A stretch of 64,000 nucleotides of DNA from Cellulosimicrobium sp. ES-005 (GCF_040448685.1 NZ_CP159290.1:3348001-3412000), one strand, 5' to 3'; positions 25,422 to 34,217 are shown, counted from the first letter of the stretch. Translations and numbers: made by a program. The notes: generated from the letters alone by a model not told the origin.

Positions 25422-25454
25422 GGCACCAGGCTCGCCCCCTGTGGGCGTGGTGCC
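25422..25454 (-). terminator. Hairpin after the EIIA gene
   Basis: GGCACCA pairs with TGGTGCC, with an inner GCCC/GGGC stem. It lies about 75 nt beyond the EIIA stop on the minus strand and probably ends the PTS operon. Confidence 0.55.
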
Positions 25455-25526
25455 GGAGGAAGCCTTGCATATGGAAGGGGTCCGCACAATAGGTCGGTCG
25501 CGATCTCCGATCCCGCGGGAGGATGG

Positions 25527-25991
25527 TCAGCCCCAGGTGAGGAGCTCCTCGCCGCGGGCGGCCCAGGCGCCCACCTCCGCGAGGGAGGTCACGTCGTCCG
25601 GGGCGGCCTCGAGCGCGACGACCGGGCACACGGCGGACCGGCCGCCGGCACGGACGGCCTTCGGGTCCCACGAGACGAGGACGGTGCCGCGCTCGACGTG
25701 GTCGCCCTGCGCGACGTGCGTCGTGAAGCCCTCGCCGCCGAGCTGGACGGTGTTGATGCCGAGGTGGACGAGGACCGCACGGCCGTCGTCGTGCTGGACG
25801 ACGAACGCGTGCGGGTGCAGCTTGACGACCGTGCCCGTGATGGGCGCGACGGCCTCGCCGCCCTGCGCGTCGTCGGGCTCGACGGCGAGCCCCGGGCCGA
25901 CGAGCCCGGCGGAGAAGACGGGGTCGTCGACGTCGCCGACGTCCACGACCGTGCCCGTGACGGGGACGAGCACCGTGAGCGGCGCCGCCAT
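25527..25991 (-). CDS. crr: PTS EIIA component (glucose/GlcNAc type)
   Basis: Relays phosphate from HPr to EIIB. It has 154 residues, normal for a free EIIA-Glc. The two family histidines are visible at His61 (KLHPHAFVV) and His76 (VLVHLGINTVQL); by alignment to E. coli EIIA the second is the phosphorylation site. The fold ends with GDHVERGTVLVSWD and CPVVAL. Its ATG overlaps the upstream EIIB stop (ATGA), so the two are coupled. The family pairing with EIIB and EIIC here points to N-acetylglucosamine or glucose uptake. Confidence 0.9.
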   Translation of the reverse strand: MAAPLTVLVPVTGTVVDVGDVDDPVFSAGLVGPGLAVEPDDAQGGEAVAPITGTVVKLHPHAFVVQHDDGRAVLVHLGINTVQLGGEGFTTHVAQGDHVERGTVLVSWDPKAVRAGGRSAVCPVVALEAAPDDVTSLAEVGAWAARGEELLTWG

Positions 25992-26221
25992 CAGCGCAGG
26001 TCCTCGATGTCGGAGGCGATGTTGTCGGCGTCGGGCCCGACGATGACCTGGATCGCCGCGCCCGAGCGCACGACGGCGATCGCCCCGGCGGCGGTCAGCG
26101 TGGCGTCGTCGACGAGCGCCGGGTCCTCGACCTCGACGCGCAGGCGCGTGATGCACGCCTCCAGGTCGAGGACGTTCGCGTCGCCGCCGAGGCCTCGGAG
26201 GATCTGCTCTGCCTTGCTCAC
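25991..26221 (-). CDS. PTS EIIB component 2
   Basis: 76 residues. The phosphocysteine lies in DLEACITRLRVEVED, followed by the family's AAGAIAVVRSGAAIQVIVGPDADNIASDIEDL. It accepts phosphate from EIIA and passes it to sugar bound by EIIC. GTG start with GAGGAG about 6 nt upstream; the stop overlaps the EIIA start. A second, related EIIB is encoded 150 nt upstream in the same direction. Confidence 0.88.
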   Translation of the reverse strand: MSKAEQILRGLGGDANVLDLEACITRLRVEVEDPALVDDATLTAAGAIAVVRSGAAIQVIVGPDADNIASDIEDLR

Positions 26222-26368
26222 GGGTGCTCCTCGTGGTCGTGTTCCGGCCGGGGCCGGGTCAGGTGTCCCGGCCGGCAGCCGTGCCGGTCGGGGTGCGCAG
26301 GGCGCGCGGGGTCGGGGCGCCGTCACCGGGGTGGTGCGACGGCGGTGGTGCTGCGGTGGTGCCGGTCC

Positions 26369-26614
26369 TCACATGAGGTCGGCGAGGTCGGACGCGATCG
26401 TGTCGACCTGCGGGCCGACGACGACCTGCACGACGCGGCCGTTGACCATGACGCCGAACGCCCCGGCGCGCCGCAGGAGCGCGGCGTCGACGAGCGCGGG
26501 GTCCTTGACGAGCGATCTGAGCCGGGTGGTGCACGGGTCGATCTCGTCGATGTTGGCCACCCCGCCGAGGCCGGCGAGGATCGTCGCGGCGCGCTCTGCG
26601 TCGGACTGTGTCAT
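26369..26614 (-). CDS. PTS EIIB component 1
   Basis: 81 residues with the phosphocysteine in EIDPCTTRLRSLVKDP and the matching AGAFGVMVNGRVVQVVVGPQVDTIASDLADLM. About the same length as the EIIB downstream, and clearly homologous to it. The ATG overlaps the stop of the GntR gene (ATGA). Two free EIIB proteins could serve two EIIC transporters, only one of which is in the window, or they may have different partners. Confidence 0.87.
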   Translation of the reverse strand: MTQSDAERAATILAGLGGVANIDEIDPCTTRLRSLVKDPALVDAALLRRAGAFGVMVNGRVVQVVVGPQVDTIASDLADLM

Positions 26615-27450
26615 CGGTCGTTCCCTTCGGTCGCCCGGGCCGGCACTGGCACGGGGTCGAGGTGGTCGGTGGTCGTCGTGGCGGGGGTGCTCGTCGGGTC
26701 GGTCGCGCCGGTGCGCGGCACGAGCGTCGGCCGCGCCTCGCGCAGGGGGACGAACACGCTGTACCGGTCGCCGCGGTAGCTCGACCGGGAGTACATGAGC
26801 GGCGCGTCGCCCGCGAACGTGCGGCGGACGGTGCGCATGACGGCCCGCGAGGCCCGCAGCCCGAGGAGCTTCTGCTCCTGCACGGTGGCGTCGGACGCGG
26901 TGATGGTGTCCTCGCCCCAGGTGGGGGCCAGGCCGCGCTCGCGCAGGGCGCCGTAGAGGCTCTCGGGGACGCCGTCGTCGAGCAGGTCCGGGGCGAGGTC
27001 GACGGGGATCCACGCCTCCTCGACGCTCATGGGGGACCCGTCGGCGGAGCGCAGGCGCACCACGTGGTGCATGGGGTCGCCCGTCGCGCGCCCGAGCGAC
27101 TCGGCGACCGACGCCGGCGCGGGCGCCGTGCCGACCTCGAGCACCTCGCTCCCCGGCTCCATGCCACGGCGTCGCGCCTCCTCGCCGAACGTCGTGAGGC
27201 GCATCTCGAAGTCCGCGCGGGGCGGGGCGACGAACGTCCCGCGACCCTGCGCGCGCTCGAGCACGCCCTCGGTGACGAGCGCGTCGATCGCCTGGCGCAC
27301 GGTCATGCGCGAGACGCCGAACTTCTCGGTCAGGCTGCGCTCCGAGGGCACCGCGTCGCCGACCGAGAGCTCGCTCGCCACGAGGTCGGCGAGGTAGGCG
27401 CGCACCGTGAGGTACTTGTGCTCGCTCGCCTGCGATCGTGACCTGCTCAT
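26611..27450 (-). CDS. GntR/HutC-type regulator, DasR/NagR-like
   Basis: 279 residues. Winged helix at about 14-80 (YLADLVASELSVGDAVPSERSLTEKFGVSRMTVRQAIDALVTEGVLERAQGRGTFV), then a UTRA effector domain (DPMHHVVRLRSADGSPMSVEEAWIP, then LGLRASRAVMRTVRRTF, then LMYSRSSYRGDRYSVFVPL). The family senses phosphorylated amino sugars. It heads the EIIB-EIIB-EIIA operon and is divergent from EIIC. Sites like its family's dre operators lie in the divergent region and before ptsH. The 30-residue Thr/Pro-rich tail is unusual. ATG 27450 is chosen where homology starts. Confidence 0.87.
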   Translation of the reverse strand: MSRSRSQASEHKYLTVRAYLADLVASELSVGDAVPSERSLTEKFGVSRMTVRQAIDALVTEGVLERAQGRGTFVAPPRADFEMRLTTFGEEARRRGMEPGSEVLEVGTAPAPASVAESLGRATGDPMHHVVRLRSADGSPMSVEEAWIPVDLAPDLLDDGVPESLYGALRERGLAPTWGEDTITASDATVQEQKLLGLRASRAVMRTVRRTFAGDAPLMYSRSSYRGDRYSVFVPLREARPTLVPRTGATDPTSTPATTTTDHLDPVPVPARATEGNDR

Positions 27451-27634
27451 CGTCGTGCCGCGTCCTCGTCGTCGTCCTGGTCCTTCGTCCGCGTCCGTGC
27501 CCTGGCCGGACGGACGACCCTGCGTCGGTGCCTCGATCTCCACGGGTGCATTGTCCGTCGTGCGACCTGCGGCGACGCGGGTCCTGGACCTGTCCGTGTG
27601 TCCCGGGTCACCTCCGGGGGTTGACACATCATGA

Positions 27635-27646
27635 GGTCTAGACCAC
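27635..27646. promoter_or_regulatory. dre-like operator 1
   Basis: GGTCTAGACCAC, with a perfect GGTCTAGACC core matching the centre of the known DasR-responsive element (TGGTCTAGACCA). It lies between TTGACA and the expected -10 position of the EIIC promoter, so binding would block initiation. Confidence 0.78.
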
Positions 27647-27655
27647 TCTTCCTGC

Positions 27656-27672
27656 AAGTGGTCCAGACAACC
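27656..27672. promoter_or_regulatory. dre-like operator 2
   Basis: AAGTGGTCCAGACAACC, an imperfect copy of the dre consensus 21 bp (two helical turns) from site 1 measured between left edges. Cooperative binding to one DNA face is plausible. Confidence 0.68.
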
Positions 27673-27826
27673 TGGACCGGATGTCCGGCACGACGAGCCA
27701 GGAACGACCCCAGTCGTCCTCGGCGTGCCCGGAGACCGGCAACGACGCCCGTACGACGTCGCGCCACCGCTGCCGCACGACGCACCTCGGCCTGCGCCCC
27801 AGGCCCACCCAGGAGGAGAACGACAC

Positions 27827-29209
27827 ATGACCACCGTCGCCGAACCGACGAGGACGAAGAAGGGGGTGCCCGGCTTCGCGCAGCTCCAGCGCGTCGGGCG
27901 CTCCCTCATGCTGCCCATCGCGTCCCTGCCCGCCGCCGCGCTGCTGCTGCGGCTCGGACAGGCCGACTTCCTCGGGGCGGACGGGGCTGCGGGGACGTTG
28001 CCGTGGATGCAGTACGTCGCCGACGTCTTCGCCTCGGCCGGTAACGCCCTGTTCGCGAACCTCCCGCTGCTGTTCGCCGTCGGTGTCGCCGTCGGCTACG
28101 CGAAGAAGGCGGACGGCTCGACGGGCCTCGCCGCCGTGATCGGGTACCTGGTCTTCAAGGGCGTGAGCGACGCGCTCTCGCCGGCGGTGCTCGGCGTCGC
28201 GCCGGAGGGCGAGGACCAGGAGCTCATCAACTACGGCGTGCTCGGCGGGATCGTCATCGGCCTGACCGCGGCGCTGCTCTTCCAGAAGTACTACCGCATC
28301 AAGCTGCCCCCCTACCTCGCGTTCTTCGGGGGCCGCCGCTTCGTCCCCATCGTCACCGCCGGTGTCGCGGTGCTCATCGCCGTCGTCGGCGCGCTCATCT
28401 ACCCGGCGTTCGACACCGGCTTCACCGCCGTGGGCGACTGGGTCACCGGCTCGACGATCCTCGGTGCCTTCGTCTACGGGACGGTGAACCGCCTCCTCCT
28501 GCCGGTCGGGCTGCACCACCTGCTCAACTCCCTCCCGTGGTTCCAGTTCGGCGAGTACACCGACGCGAACGGCGAGGTGTGGAACGGCGACATCGCCCGC
28601 TTCCTGCACGGCGACCCGACGGCCGGGACCTTCATGACCGGGTTCTTCCCGATCTTCATGTTCGCGCTGCCCGCCGCGGCGCTCGCGATCGTCCACACCG
28701 CCAAGTCGAAGAACCGCAAGGTCGTCGCGGGCATCATGGGCTCGGCCGCGCTCGTCGCGTTCGTCACCGGCGTCACCGAGCCGCTCGAGTTCGCCTTCGT
28801 CTACGTCGCCTACCCGCTCTACGCGATCCACGCCGTGCTCACGGGCACGTCGCTGGCCCTCGTCAACGCGATCGGCATCCGTGACGGCTTCGGCTTCTCC
28901 GCGGGCGCGATCGACTACCTGCTGAACTTCCGGATCGCCGAGATGCCGCTCCTGCTCATCCTCATCGGTCTCGGCTACACGGTGATCTACTACTTCCTCT
29001 TCCGCTTCGTCATCACGCGGTGGAATCTCAGGACGCCGGGTCGCGAGGACGACGACGCCGACGGTGCGATCGCCGACACCGGCGCGGCGCAGGACGCGGA
29101 CGCCCCTGCCGGTGCGTCCGAGAGGTCCGCGACCGCGGACGAGGCGAGCGCGGCCGGGCGCGGAGCGTCCGCGCGCTCCGACGAGGCGCGAGGCGGGAGC
29201 TCGGCGTGA
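27827..29209 (+). CDS. nagE2: PTS EIIC, N-acetylglucosamine/glucose type
   Basis: Membrane channel that phosphorylates and imports an amino sugar or glucose. It has 460 residues. The N-terminus (LQRVGRSLMLPIASLPAAALLLRLGQADF) and the loops GVAVGYAKKADGSTGLAAVIGYLVF, LLLPVGLHHLLNS and FVTGVTEPLEFAFVYVAYPLYAIHAVLTG match NagE2-type proteins, including the catalytic VTEPLEF. About ten membrane helices. There is no EIIB domain on the same chain; two free EIIB genes are in the divergent operon. The last 45 residues are an acidic Ala-rich tail. AGGAGGAG precedes the ATG. The stop overlaps ptsI. Confidence 0.9.
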   Translation: MTTVAEPTRTKKGVPGFAQLQRVGRSLMLPIASLPAAALLLRLGQADFLGADGAAGTLPWMQYVADVFASAGNALFANLPLLFAVGVAVGYAKKADGSTGLAAVIGYLVFKGVSDALSPAVLGVAPEGEDQELINYGVLGGIVIGLTAALLFQKYYRIKLPPYLAFFGGRRFVPIVTAGVAVLIAVVGALIYPAFDTGFTAVGDWVTGSTILGAFVYGTVNRLLLPVGLHHLLNSLPWFQFGEYTDANGEVWNGDIARFLHGDPTAGTFMTGFFPIFMFALPAAALAIVHTAKSKNRKVVAGIMGSAALVAFVTGVTEPLEFAFVYVAYPLYAIHAVLTGTSLALVNAIGIRDGFGFSAGAIDYLLNFRIAEMPLLLILIGLGYTVIYYFLFRFVITRWNLRTPGREDDDADGAIADTGAAQDADAPAGASERSATADEASAAGRGASARSDEARGGSSA

Positions 29210-30939
29210 CCGTCGCCGACGACGCGACGCGCGCACCCGCGCGGGTCTCCGACCCGGGGCTGACCGGCGTGCCGGTCAGCCCCGGGCGGGGGGCGGGGAC
29301 GGTCGTGCGCATGCCCGACCCGGTCCCCGAGCCCGACCCGGCCCCGCTCGCCGCGGACAGCACGGACGCCGACGTGGACCTCGCGGTGACGCAGGTCCTC
29401 GCGGCGGTCACCACCGTCCAGGAGGACCTCACGGCCCGCGCCGCGCGGGCCGAGGGCACCGCGGCGGAGGTGCTCGGCGTGACCGCCGCGATGGCGGCGG
29501 ACCCGGCCCTGGCGCGCGACGCCGTCGGGCGCGTGCGCGAGCAGCGCTCCACCCCGGCGCGTGCGGTGTGGGACGCGGCGGGCGTCGTCGTCGGGCAGCT
29601 CGAAGCCCTGGGCGGGCTCATGGCCGAGCGGGCCCGAGACGTGCGCGACGTGCGCGACCGGATCGTCGCGACGCTGCTCGGCCTGCCTGCCCCGGGCGTG
29701 CCCGACCCGGGGTTCGCGTTCGTGCTCGTCGCGGACGACCTCGCGCCCGCGGACACCGCGCAGCTCGACCCCGAGCGCGTGCTCGCGGTCGTGACGCGCG
29801 GCGGCGGGCCGACGTCGCACACGGCGATCCTCGCGCGCTCCCTCGGCATCCCGGCCGTCGTGGCGGTCGAGGACGCGCTGACGCTGCACGACGGCGAGAC
29901 GGTGCTCGTGGACGGCGGGCTCGGCACGGTCGAGCGCGAGCCGTCCGCCGAGGACGTGGCCGCCGTCGTCGCCGCGCGGGGCGCCCGGGGCGAGCGCCGC
30001 CGGTTCGACGGCGAGGGCCGGACGGCGGACGGTCGTCGCGTCGAGCTCCTCGCCAACGTCGCGAACGGGGAGGACGCGCGGGCCGCCGCGGAGGCGGGCG
30101 CGGAGGGCGTGGGGCTCTTCCGCACCGAGGTGTGCTTCCTGGGCCGCACGGTCGAGCCGACGATCGACGAGCAGGTCGCGGCCTACCGCGAGGTGCTCGC
30201 GGCTTTCGGCGGGCGCAAGGTCGTCGTGCGCACGCTCGACGCGGGCGCGGACAAGCCGCTCCCGTTCGTCACGCCCGAGGCCGAGCCCAACCCGGCGCTC
30301 GGCGTGCGCGGGCTGCGTACCGCCCGCCGGCACCCCGAGGTGCTCGACCGCCAGCTCACGGCGATCGCGCGCGCCGCGGCGGCGGAGTCAGCCGACGTGT
30401 GGGTCATGGCGCCGATGATCGCGACGCCCGACGAGGCGGAGTCGTTCGTCGCGCTGTGCGCGGAGCACGGCCTCGGCACCGCGGGCGTGATGATCGAGGT
30501 GCCGGCCGCGGCCCTCGGTGCGCGCTGGGTGCTCGCCAAGGCGTCGTTCGCGAGCATCGGCACGAACGACCTCACGCAGTACACGATGGCCGCGGACCGC
30601 GAGGTCTCCGACCTGGCGCGCCTGTCGACGGCCTGGCAGCCGACGGTCCTCGCGCTCGTCGGGGCCACGGGATCGGGGGCGGCGCTCAACGGTCGCCCGC
30701 TCGGCGTCTGCGGCGAGGCGGCGGCCGACCCGGTGCTCGCGCCGGTGCTGGTGGGGCTCGGCGTGACGTCGCTGTCCATGACGCCCCGTGCGCTCGCGGA
30801 CGTCGCCGCGGTGCTGGCCGCGACGACGTCGGAGCAGTGCGAGGAGCTCGCGTTCCTCGCGCTCCAGCAGCCCACGCCCGACGCCGCCCGCGCGGCCGTG
30901 CGCGCCCGCCTCCCGATCCTCGCGGAGCTGGGCCTCTAG
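29206..30939 (+). CDS. ptsI: PTS enzyme I (phosphoenolpyruvate-protein phosphotransferase)
   Basis: Takes phosphate from phosphoenolpyruvate and hands it to HPr. It has 577 residues, normal length. The phosphohistidine lies in GGGPTSHTAILARSLGIPAVV (His205). The PEP-binding barrel contains GVGLFRTEVCFL, RTLDAGADKPLPF, NPALGVRGLR, IGTNDLTQYTMAADR and the catalytic cysteine in GVCGEAAADP. GTG overlaps the EIIC stop (GTGA). It is unusual to find EI coupled to one sugar-specific EIIC. EI thus shares the amino-sugar promoter and its dre sites. Confidence 0.95.
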   Translation: MTVADDATRAPARVSDPGLTGVPVSPGRGAGTVVRMPDPVPEPDPAPLAADSTDADVDLAVTQVLAAVTTVQEDLTARAARAEGTAAEVLGVTAAMAADPALARDAVGRVREQRSTPARAVWDAAGVVVGQLEALGGLMAERARDVRDVRDRIVATLLGLPAPGVPDPGFAFVLVADDLAPADTAQLDPERVLAVVTRGGGPTSHTAILARSLGIPAVVAVEDALTLHDGETVLVDGGLGTVEREPSAEDVAAVVAARGARGERRRFDGEGRTADGRRVELLANVANGEDARAAAEAGAEGVGLFRTEVCFLGRTVEPTIDEQVAAYREVLAAFGGRKVVVRTLDAGADKPLPFVTPEAEPNPALGVRGLRTARRHPEVLDRQLTAIARAAAAESADVWVMAPMIATPDEAESFVALCAEHGLGTAGVMIEVPAAALGARWVLAKASFASIGTNDLTQYTMAADREVSDLARLSTAWQPTVLALVGATGSGAALNGRPLGVCGEAAADPVLAPVLVGLGVTSLSMTPRALADVAAVLAATTSEQCEELAFLALQQPTPDAARAAVRARLPILAELGL

Positions 30940-30959
30940 CCCGCGCCCGGCCTCGCTGC

Positions 30960-31035
30960 CGAACCCGGGGTTGTTCCTCACCGACTCGTCACGGTGGGGA
31001 GCACCCCCGGGTTCGGCGCACCCGGGGGTGTTCGT
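30960..31035. repeat. Intergenic palindromic repeat, copy 1
   Basis: CCGAACCCGGGGTTGTTCC, then an inner arm-loop-arm, then GGGGAGCACCCCCGGGTTCGG, then a further partial copy (CACCCGGGGGTGTTCGTG). It lies between convergent ptsI and ptsH and probably also ends transcription. The same 19-mer occurs at 55,480. Confidence 0.72.
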
Positions 31036-31108
31036 GCACCGCTGCAGCACCAGGTGGGCGTCGTTTCTCCTGAGCCTCGAGGCGCTCGCGGAGACGGGCC
31101 CGACCGGC

Positions 31109-31378
31109 TCAGGCGACCTCGGTCTGCTCCAGGAAGGACGCGAGCGCGTCGATCGACGCGCTCGCGTCGTCGCCGTCGGCGTCGGTCGACAGCACGACCT
31201 CGTCCCCGGCGGTCACGCCGAGCGTCATGACGCTGAGGATGCTCGCGGCCTCCACGGGGTCGCCGCCCTGCTTGGCGATGCGCACGGGGGCGGGCTGGGC
31301 GGCCGCGGCCTTGACGAACAGGGCGGCGGGTCGGGCGTGAAGGCCTTCGGTGATCGCGACGACGACGGCACGGTCCAT
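31109..31378 (-). CDS. ptsH: HPr, PTS phosphocarrier protein
   Basis: 89 residues. Phosphohistidine His14 in TEGLHARPAALFVKAA. Residues AASILSVMTLGVTAGDEV cover the regulatory-serine region and match HPr of Gram-positive bacteria. GGAGGAG lies about 7 nt before ATG. A dre-like site at 31398-31416 and a TAGGAT box at 31417-31422 on the minus strand lie just upstream, so it looks controlled by the GntR regulator. Confidence 0.93.
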   Translation of the reverse strand: MDRAVVVAITEGLHARPAALFVKAAAAQPAPVRIAKQGGDPVEAASILSVMTLGVTAGDEVVLSTDADGDDASASIDALASFLEQTEVA

Positions 31379-31397
31379 GGGTGCTCCTCCGGCAGAC

Positions 31398-31416
31398 AAG
31401 TGGTCTGGACCAGTGC
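31398..31416. promoter_or_regulatory. dre-like operator 3 before ptsH
   Basis: Minus strand reads GCACTGGTCCAGACCACTT, a close match to the DasR dre consensus ACTGGTCTAGACCACT. It directly follows a TAGGAT -10 box (31417-31422, minus strand), so it overlaps the expected transcription start. Repression by blocking initiation is the likely mode. Confidence 0.8.
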
Positions 31417-31475
31417 ATCCTAGGGGATCGCACGCCGAAAAGGGAGGGTCTGACGTCCTTCCGTGCCCGCGAGCC

Positions 31476-34217
31476 TCACACGTCCCGGGCGGCCCCTGCT
31501 CCGTCGCGCCGGTCGAGCGTCGAGCGCGCGGCCGCGAGCCGCGCGATCGGGACGCGGTACGGCGAGCACGACACGTAGTCGAGCCCGATCTCGTCGAACA
31601 GCGCGACGGACGCCGGGTCGCCGCCGTGCTCGCCGCACACCCCGGCGTGCAGCCCCGGCCGGGCGCGGCGCCCGCGCTCCAGCCCGACGTGCACGAGCTC
31701 CCCGACCCCGTCCCGGTCGATCGTCGCGAACGGGTTCGTGCCCACGACCCCCGACTCCAGGTACGCGGTGAGGAACGACCCCTCCGCGTCGTCGCGCGAG
31801 ATGCCGAGCATCGTCTGCGTGAGGTCGTTCGTGCCGAACGAGAAGAACTCCGCGTGCTCGGCGACGCGGTCCGCGACGAGCGCCGCGCGGGGCAGCTCGA
31901 TCATCGTCCCGACGGCGTACGGCAGCGGGGCGTCCGCGCCCGCGAGCTCCTCCGCCATCGTCGCGTCGACGACCTCGCGCATGCGCCGCAGCTCCTCCGC
32001 GAACCCGACGAGCGGCACCATGATCTCCACGCGCGGGTCGTGCCCGGCCGCGCGGACGGCGAGGGCGGCGCGCGCGATCGCCCGCACCTGCATCGCGGCG
32101 ATCTGCGGGTGCAGCAGCGCGAGCCGCACGCCCCGCGTGCCGAGCATGGGATTCGTCTCGCTCAGCCTGCGCACCTGCGCGAGGAGGCGACGCGCCCGGG
32201 CGAGCCGCGCCGTCGTCTCCCCGCCGCCCGCCGCGGCGGCCCAGCCCTCGGCGACGGCGTCCGTCCCGTGCAGGGGCGCGCCGGGGTCCCCGACCTCGTC
32301 CTCGAGCCGCTGCACGAGGAGGGACTGCTCGACGAGGTCGGGCAGGAACTCGTGCAGGGGCGGGTCGAGGAGCCGGATCGTCACGGGCAGCCCGGACATC
32401 GCGGCGAAGATCTCCTCGAAGTCGGCCTGCTGCATGGGCAGCAGGCGGTCGAGGGCCGCGGCGCGCGCGGCGTCGGTCTCGGCGAGGATCATCTCGCGCA
32501 CCACGGGCAGCCGGTCGGGCGCCATGAACATGTGCTCGGTGCGGCACAGCCCGATGCCCTCGGCCCCGAGCTCGCGGGCCTTCGCCGCGTCCTCGCCGGT
32601 GTCGGCGTTCGCGCGCACGCCGAGGCGCCGCACGTCGTCCGCCCACCCGAGCACGGTCCGGAAGTCGTCGGTGACCTGGGGCGGCACGAGCGGCAGCGCG
32701 CCCGCGTAGACGTCGCCGGTCGTGCCGTCGAGCGTGATCGTGTCGTCCTCGGTGAGCACGTGGTCCCCGACGTGGACGCGCCGCCCCTCGACGTCGATCC
32801 GCAGCGCGCCGGCGCCCGCGACGCACGGCTTGCCCATGCCGCGTGCGACGACCGCGGCGTGCGACGTCATGCCGCCGTGCGCGGTGAGCACGCCCTGGGC
32901 GGCGATGACGCCCGCGATGTCGTCCGGGTTCGTCTCCCACCGCACGAGCACGACGGCCTCGCCGGCCTTGCCCCGCTCGGCCGCGGTCTCGGCGTCGAGC
33001 ACCACGCGCCCGACGGCGGCCCCCGGCGACGCGTTGAGCCCGCGCGTGAGCGCGGTCGCGCCGTGGCCGGGGTCGAGTGCCGGGTGCAGCAGCTGGTCGA
33101 GCTGCGCCGGGTCCAGGCGCCGCAGGGCGGTGTCCCGGTCGATCACTCCCTCCTCGACGAGCTCGCGCGCGATGCGCAGCGCGGCCTGCGCGGTGCGCTT
33201 CCCGGTGCGGGTCTGGAGGAGGTAGAGCGCGCCGTCGTCCACCGTGAACTCGATGTCCTGCAGGTCGCCGTAGTGCTGCTCGAGCCGGTCCATGGTCGCG
33301 CGCAGCTCGCGGAACGCGTCGGGCAGCACGGTCTCCATCTCCGCGAGGGGCCGGGGCGTGCGGATGCCGGCGACGACGTCCTCGCCCTGCGCGTCCACGA
33401 GGAACTCGCCGTAGAGCTCCTTGGCACCTGTGGCGGGGTTGCGCGTGAAGCACACGCCGGTCGCCGACGTCGCGCCCTTGTTGCCGAACACCATCTGCAT
33501 GACGTTCACGGCCGTGCCGAGGTCGTCGGGGATGCCGTTCGCCTTCCGGTAGACGGCCGCGCGCGGGTTGCCCCACGACGCGAAGACCGCGTCGACCGAC
33601 CGCCGGAGCTGCTCGCGCGGGTCCGTCGGCAGGTCCTCGCCCGTGTGCTGCCGCGCGACGGCGCGGAACGTCGCGACGAGCCCGCGCAGGTCGTCCGCGT
33701 CGAGGTCGGTGTCCTGCGCGACGCCGCGGCGCGCCTTGAGCGCGTCGAGCTCGTCCGCGAACGCGTGGGCGGGCACGCCCTCGACCACCTCGCCGTACAT
33801 CTGCACGAACCGCCGGTAGGAGTCCCACGCGAAGCGCGCGTTGCCGGACTCGGCCGCGAGCCCCTCGACCGAGTCGTCCGAGATTCCCAGGTTGAGGATC
33901 GTGTCCATCATCCCGGGCATCGAGAACACGGCTCCCGAGCGCACCGACACGAGCAGCGGGCGCTCGCGCGCGCCGAGGCGTCGCCCCGTGCGCTCCTCGA
34001 GCGCGTCGAGGTGCGCGACGACCTCGTCCCACAGGCCGTCCGGCCACGACCCGCCGCGCTCCATGGCCGCGACGCACGCCGTCGTCGTCACGGTGAAGCC
34101 GTCCGGCACGGGCACGCCGATGCGCCGCATCTCCGCGACGCCCGCGCCCTTGCCGCCCAGCAGGGCCCGCATGTCTGCGCGGCCCTCCGCGAGGTCGTAG
34201 ACGTACCGGTCGCTCAT
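31476..34217 (-). CDS. ppdK: Pyruvate, phosphate dikinase
   Basis: Converts pyruvate, ATP and phosphate to phosphoenolpyruvate, AMP and pyrophosphate, reversibly. It has 913 residues. N-terminal ATP-grasp domain: LLGGKGAGVAEMRRIGVPVPDGFTVTT, VSVRSGAVFSMPGMMDTILNLG. Swivelling His domain: TAHGGMTSHAAVVARGMGKPCV, with the phosphohistidine in TSHA. PEP-binding barrel: GIGLCRTEHMFM, SETNPMLGTRGVRL, FGTNDLTQTMLG, and the catalytic cysteine in GVCGEHGGDP. Its ATG overlaps the stop of the regulatory kinase gene. Close to ptsI and ptsH, it may regenerate the PEP that the PTS consumes. Confidence 0.96.
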   Translation of the reverse strand: MSDRYVYDLAEGRADMRALLGGKGAGVAEMRRIGVPVPDGFTVTTTACVAAMERGGSWPDGLWDEVVAHLDALEERTGRRLGARERPLLVSVRSGAVFSMPGMMDTILNLGISDDSVEGLAAESGNARFAWDSYRRFVQMYGEVVEGVPAHAFADELDALKARRGVAQDTDLDADDLRGLVATFRAVARQHTGEDLPTDPREQLRRSVDAVFASWGNPRAAVYRKANGIPDDLGTAVNVMQMVFGNKGATSATGVCFTRNPATGAKELYGEFLVDAQGEDVVAGIRTPRPLAEMETVLPDAFRELRATMDRLEQHYGDLQDIEFTVDDGALYLLQTRTGKRTAQAALRIARELVEEGVIDRDTALRRLDPAQLDQLLHPALDPGHGATALTRGLNASPGAAVGRVVLDAETAAERGKAGEAVVLVRWETNPDDIAGVIAAQGVLTAHGGMTSHAAVVARGMGKPCVAGAGALRIDVEGRRVHVGDHVLTEDDTITLDGTTGDVYAGALPLVPPQVTDDFRTVLGWADDVRRLGVRANADTGEDAAKARELGAEGIGLCRTEHMFMAPDRLPVVREMILAETDAARAAALDRLLPMQQADFEEIFAAMSGLPVTIRLLDPPLHEFLPDLVEQSLLVQRLEDEVGDPGAPLHGTDAVAEGWAAAAGGGETTARLARARRLLAQVRRLSETNPMLGTRGVRLALLHPQIAAMQVRAIARAALAVRAAGHDPRVEIMVPLVGFAEELRRMREVVDATMAEELAGADAPLPYAVGTMIELPRAALVADRVAEHAEFFSFGTNDLTQTMLGISRDDAEGSFLTAYLESGVVGTNPFATIDRDGVGELVHVGLERGRRARPGLHAGVCGEHGGDPASVALFDEIGLDYVSCSPYRVPIARLAAARSTLDRRDGAGAARDV

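Larger units (their letters stand above)
27451..27826. promoter_or_regulatory. Divergent control region between GntR operon and EIIC
   Basis: 376 nt without a gene. It holds TTGACA at 27621-27626, two dre-like sites (27635-27646 and 27656-27672) and an AGGAGGAG ribosome site at 27811. The EIIC leader from the presumed start to ATG is about 170 nt. No riboswitch was recognised. Confidence 0.7.
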
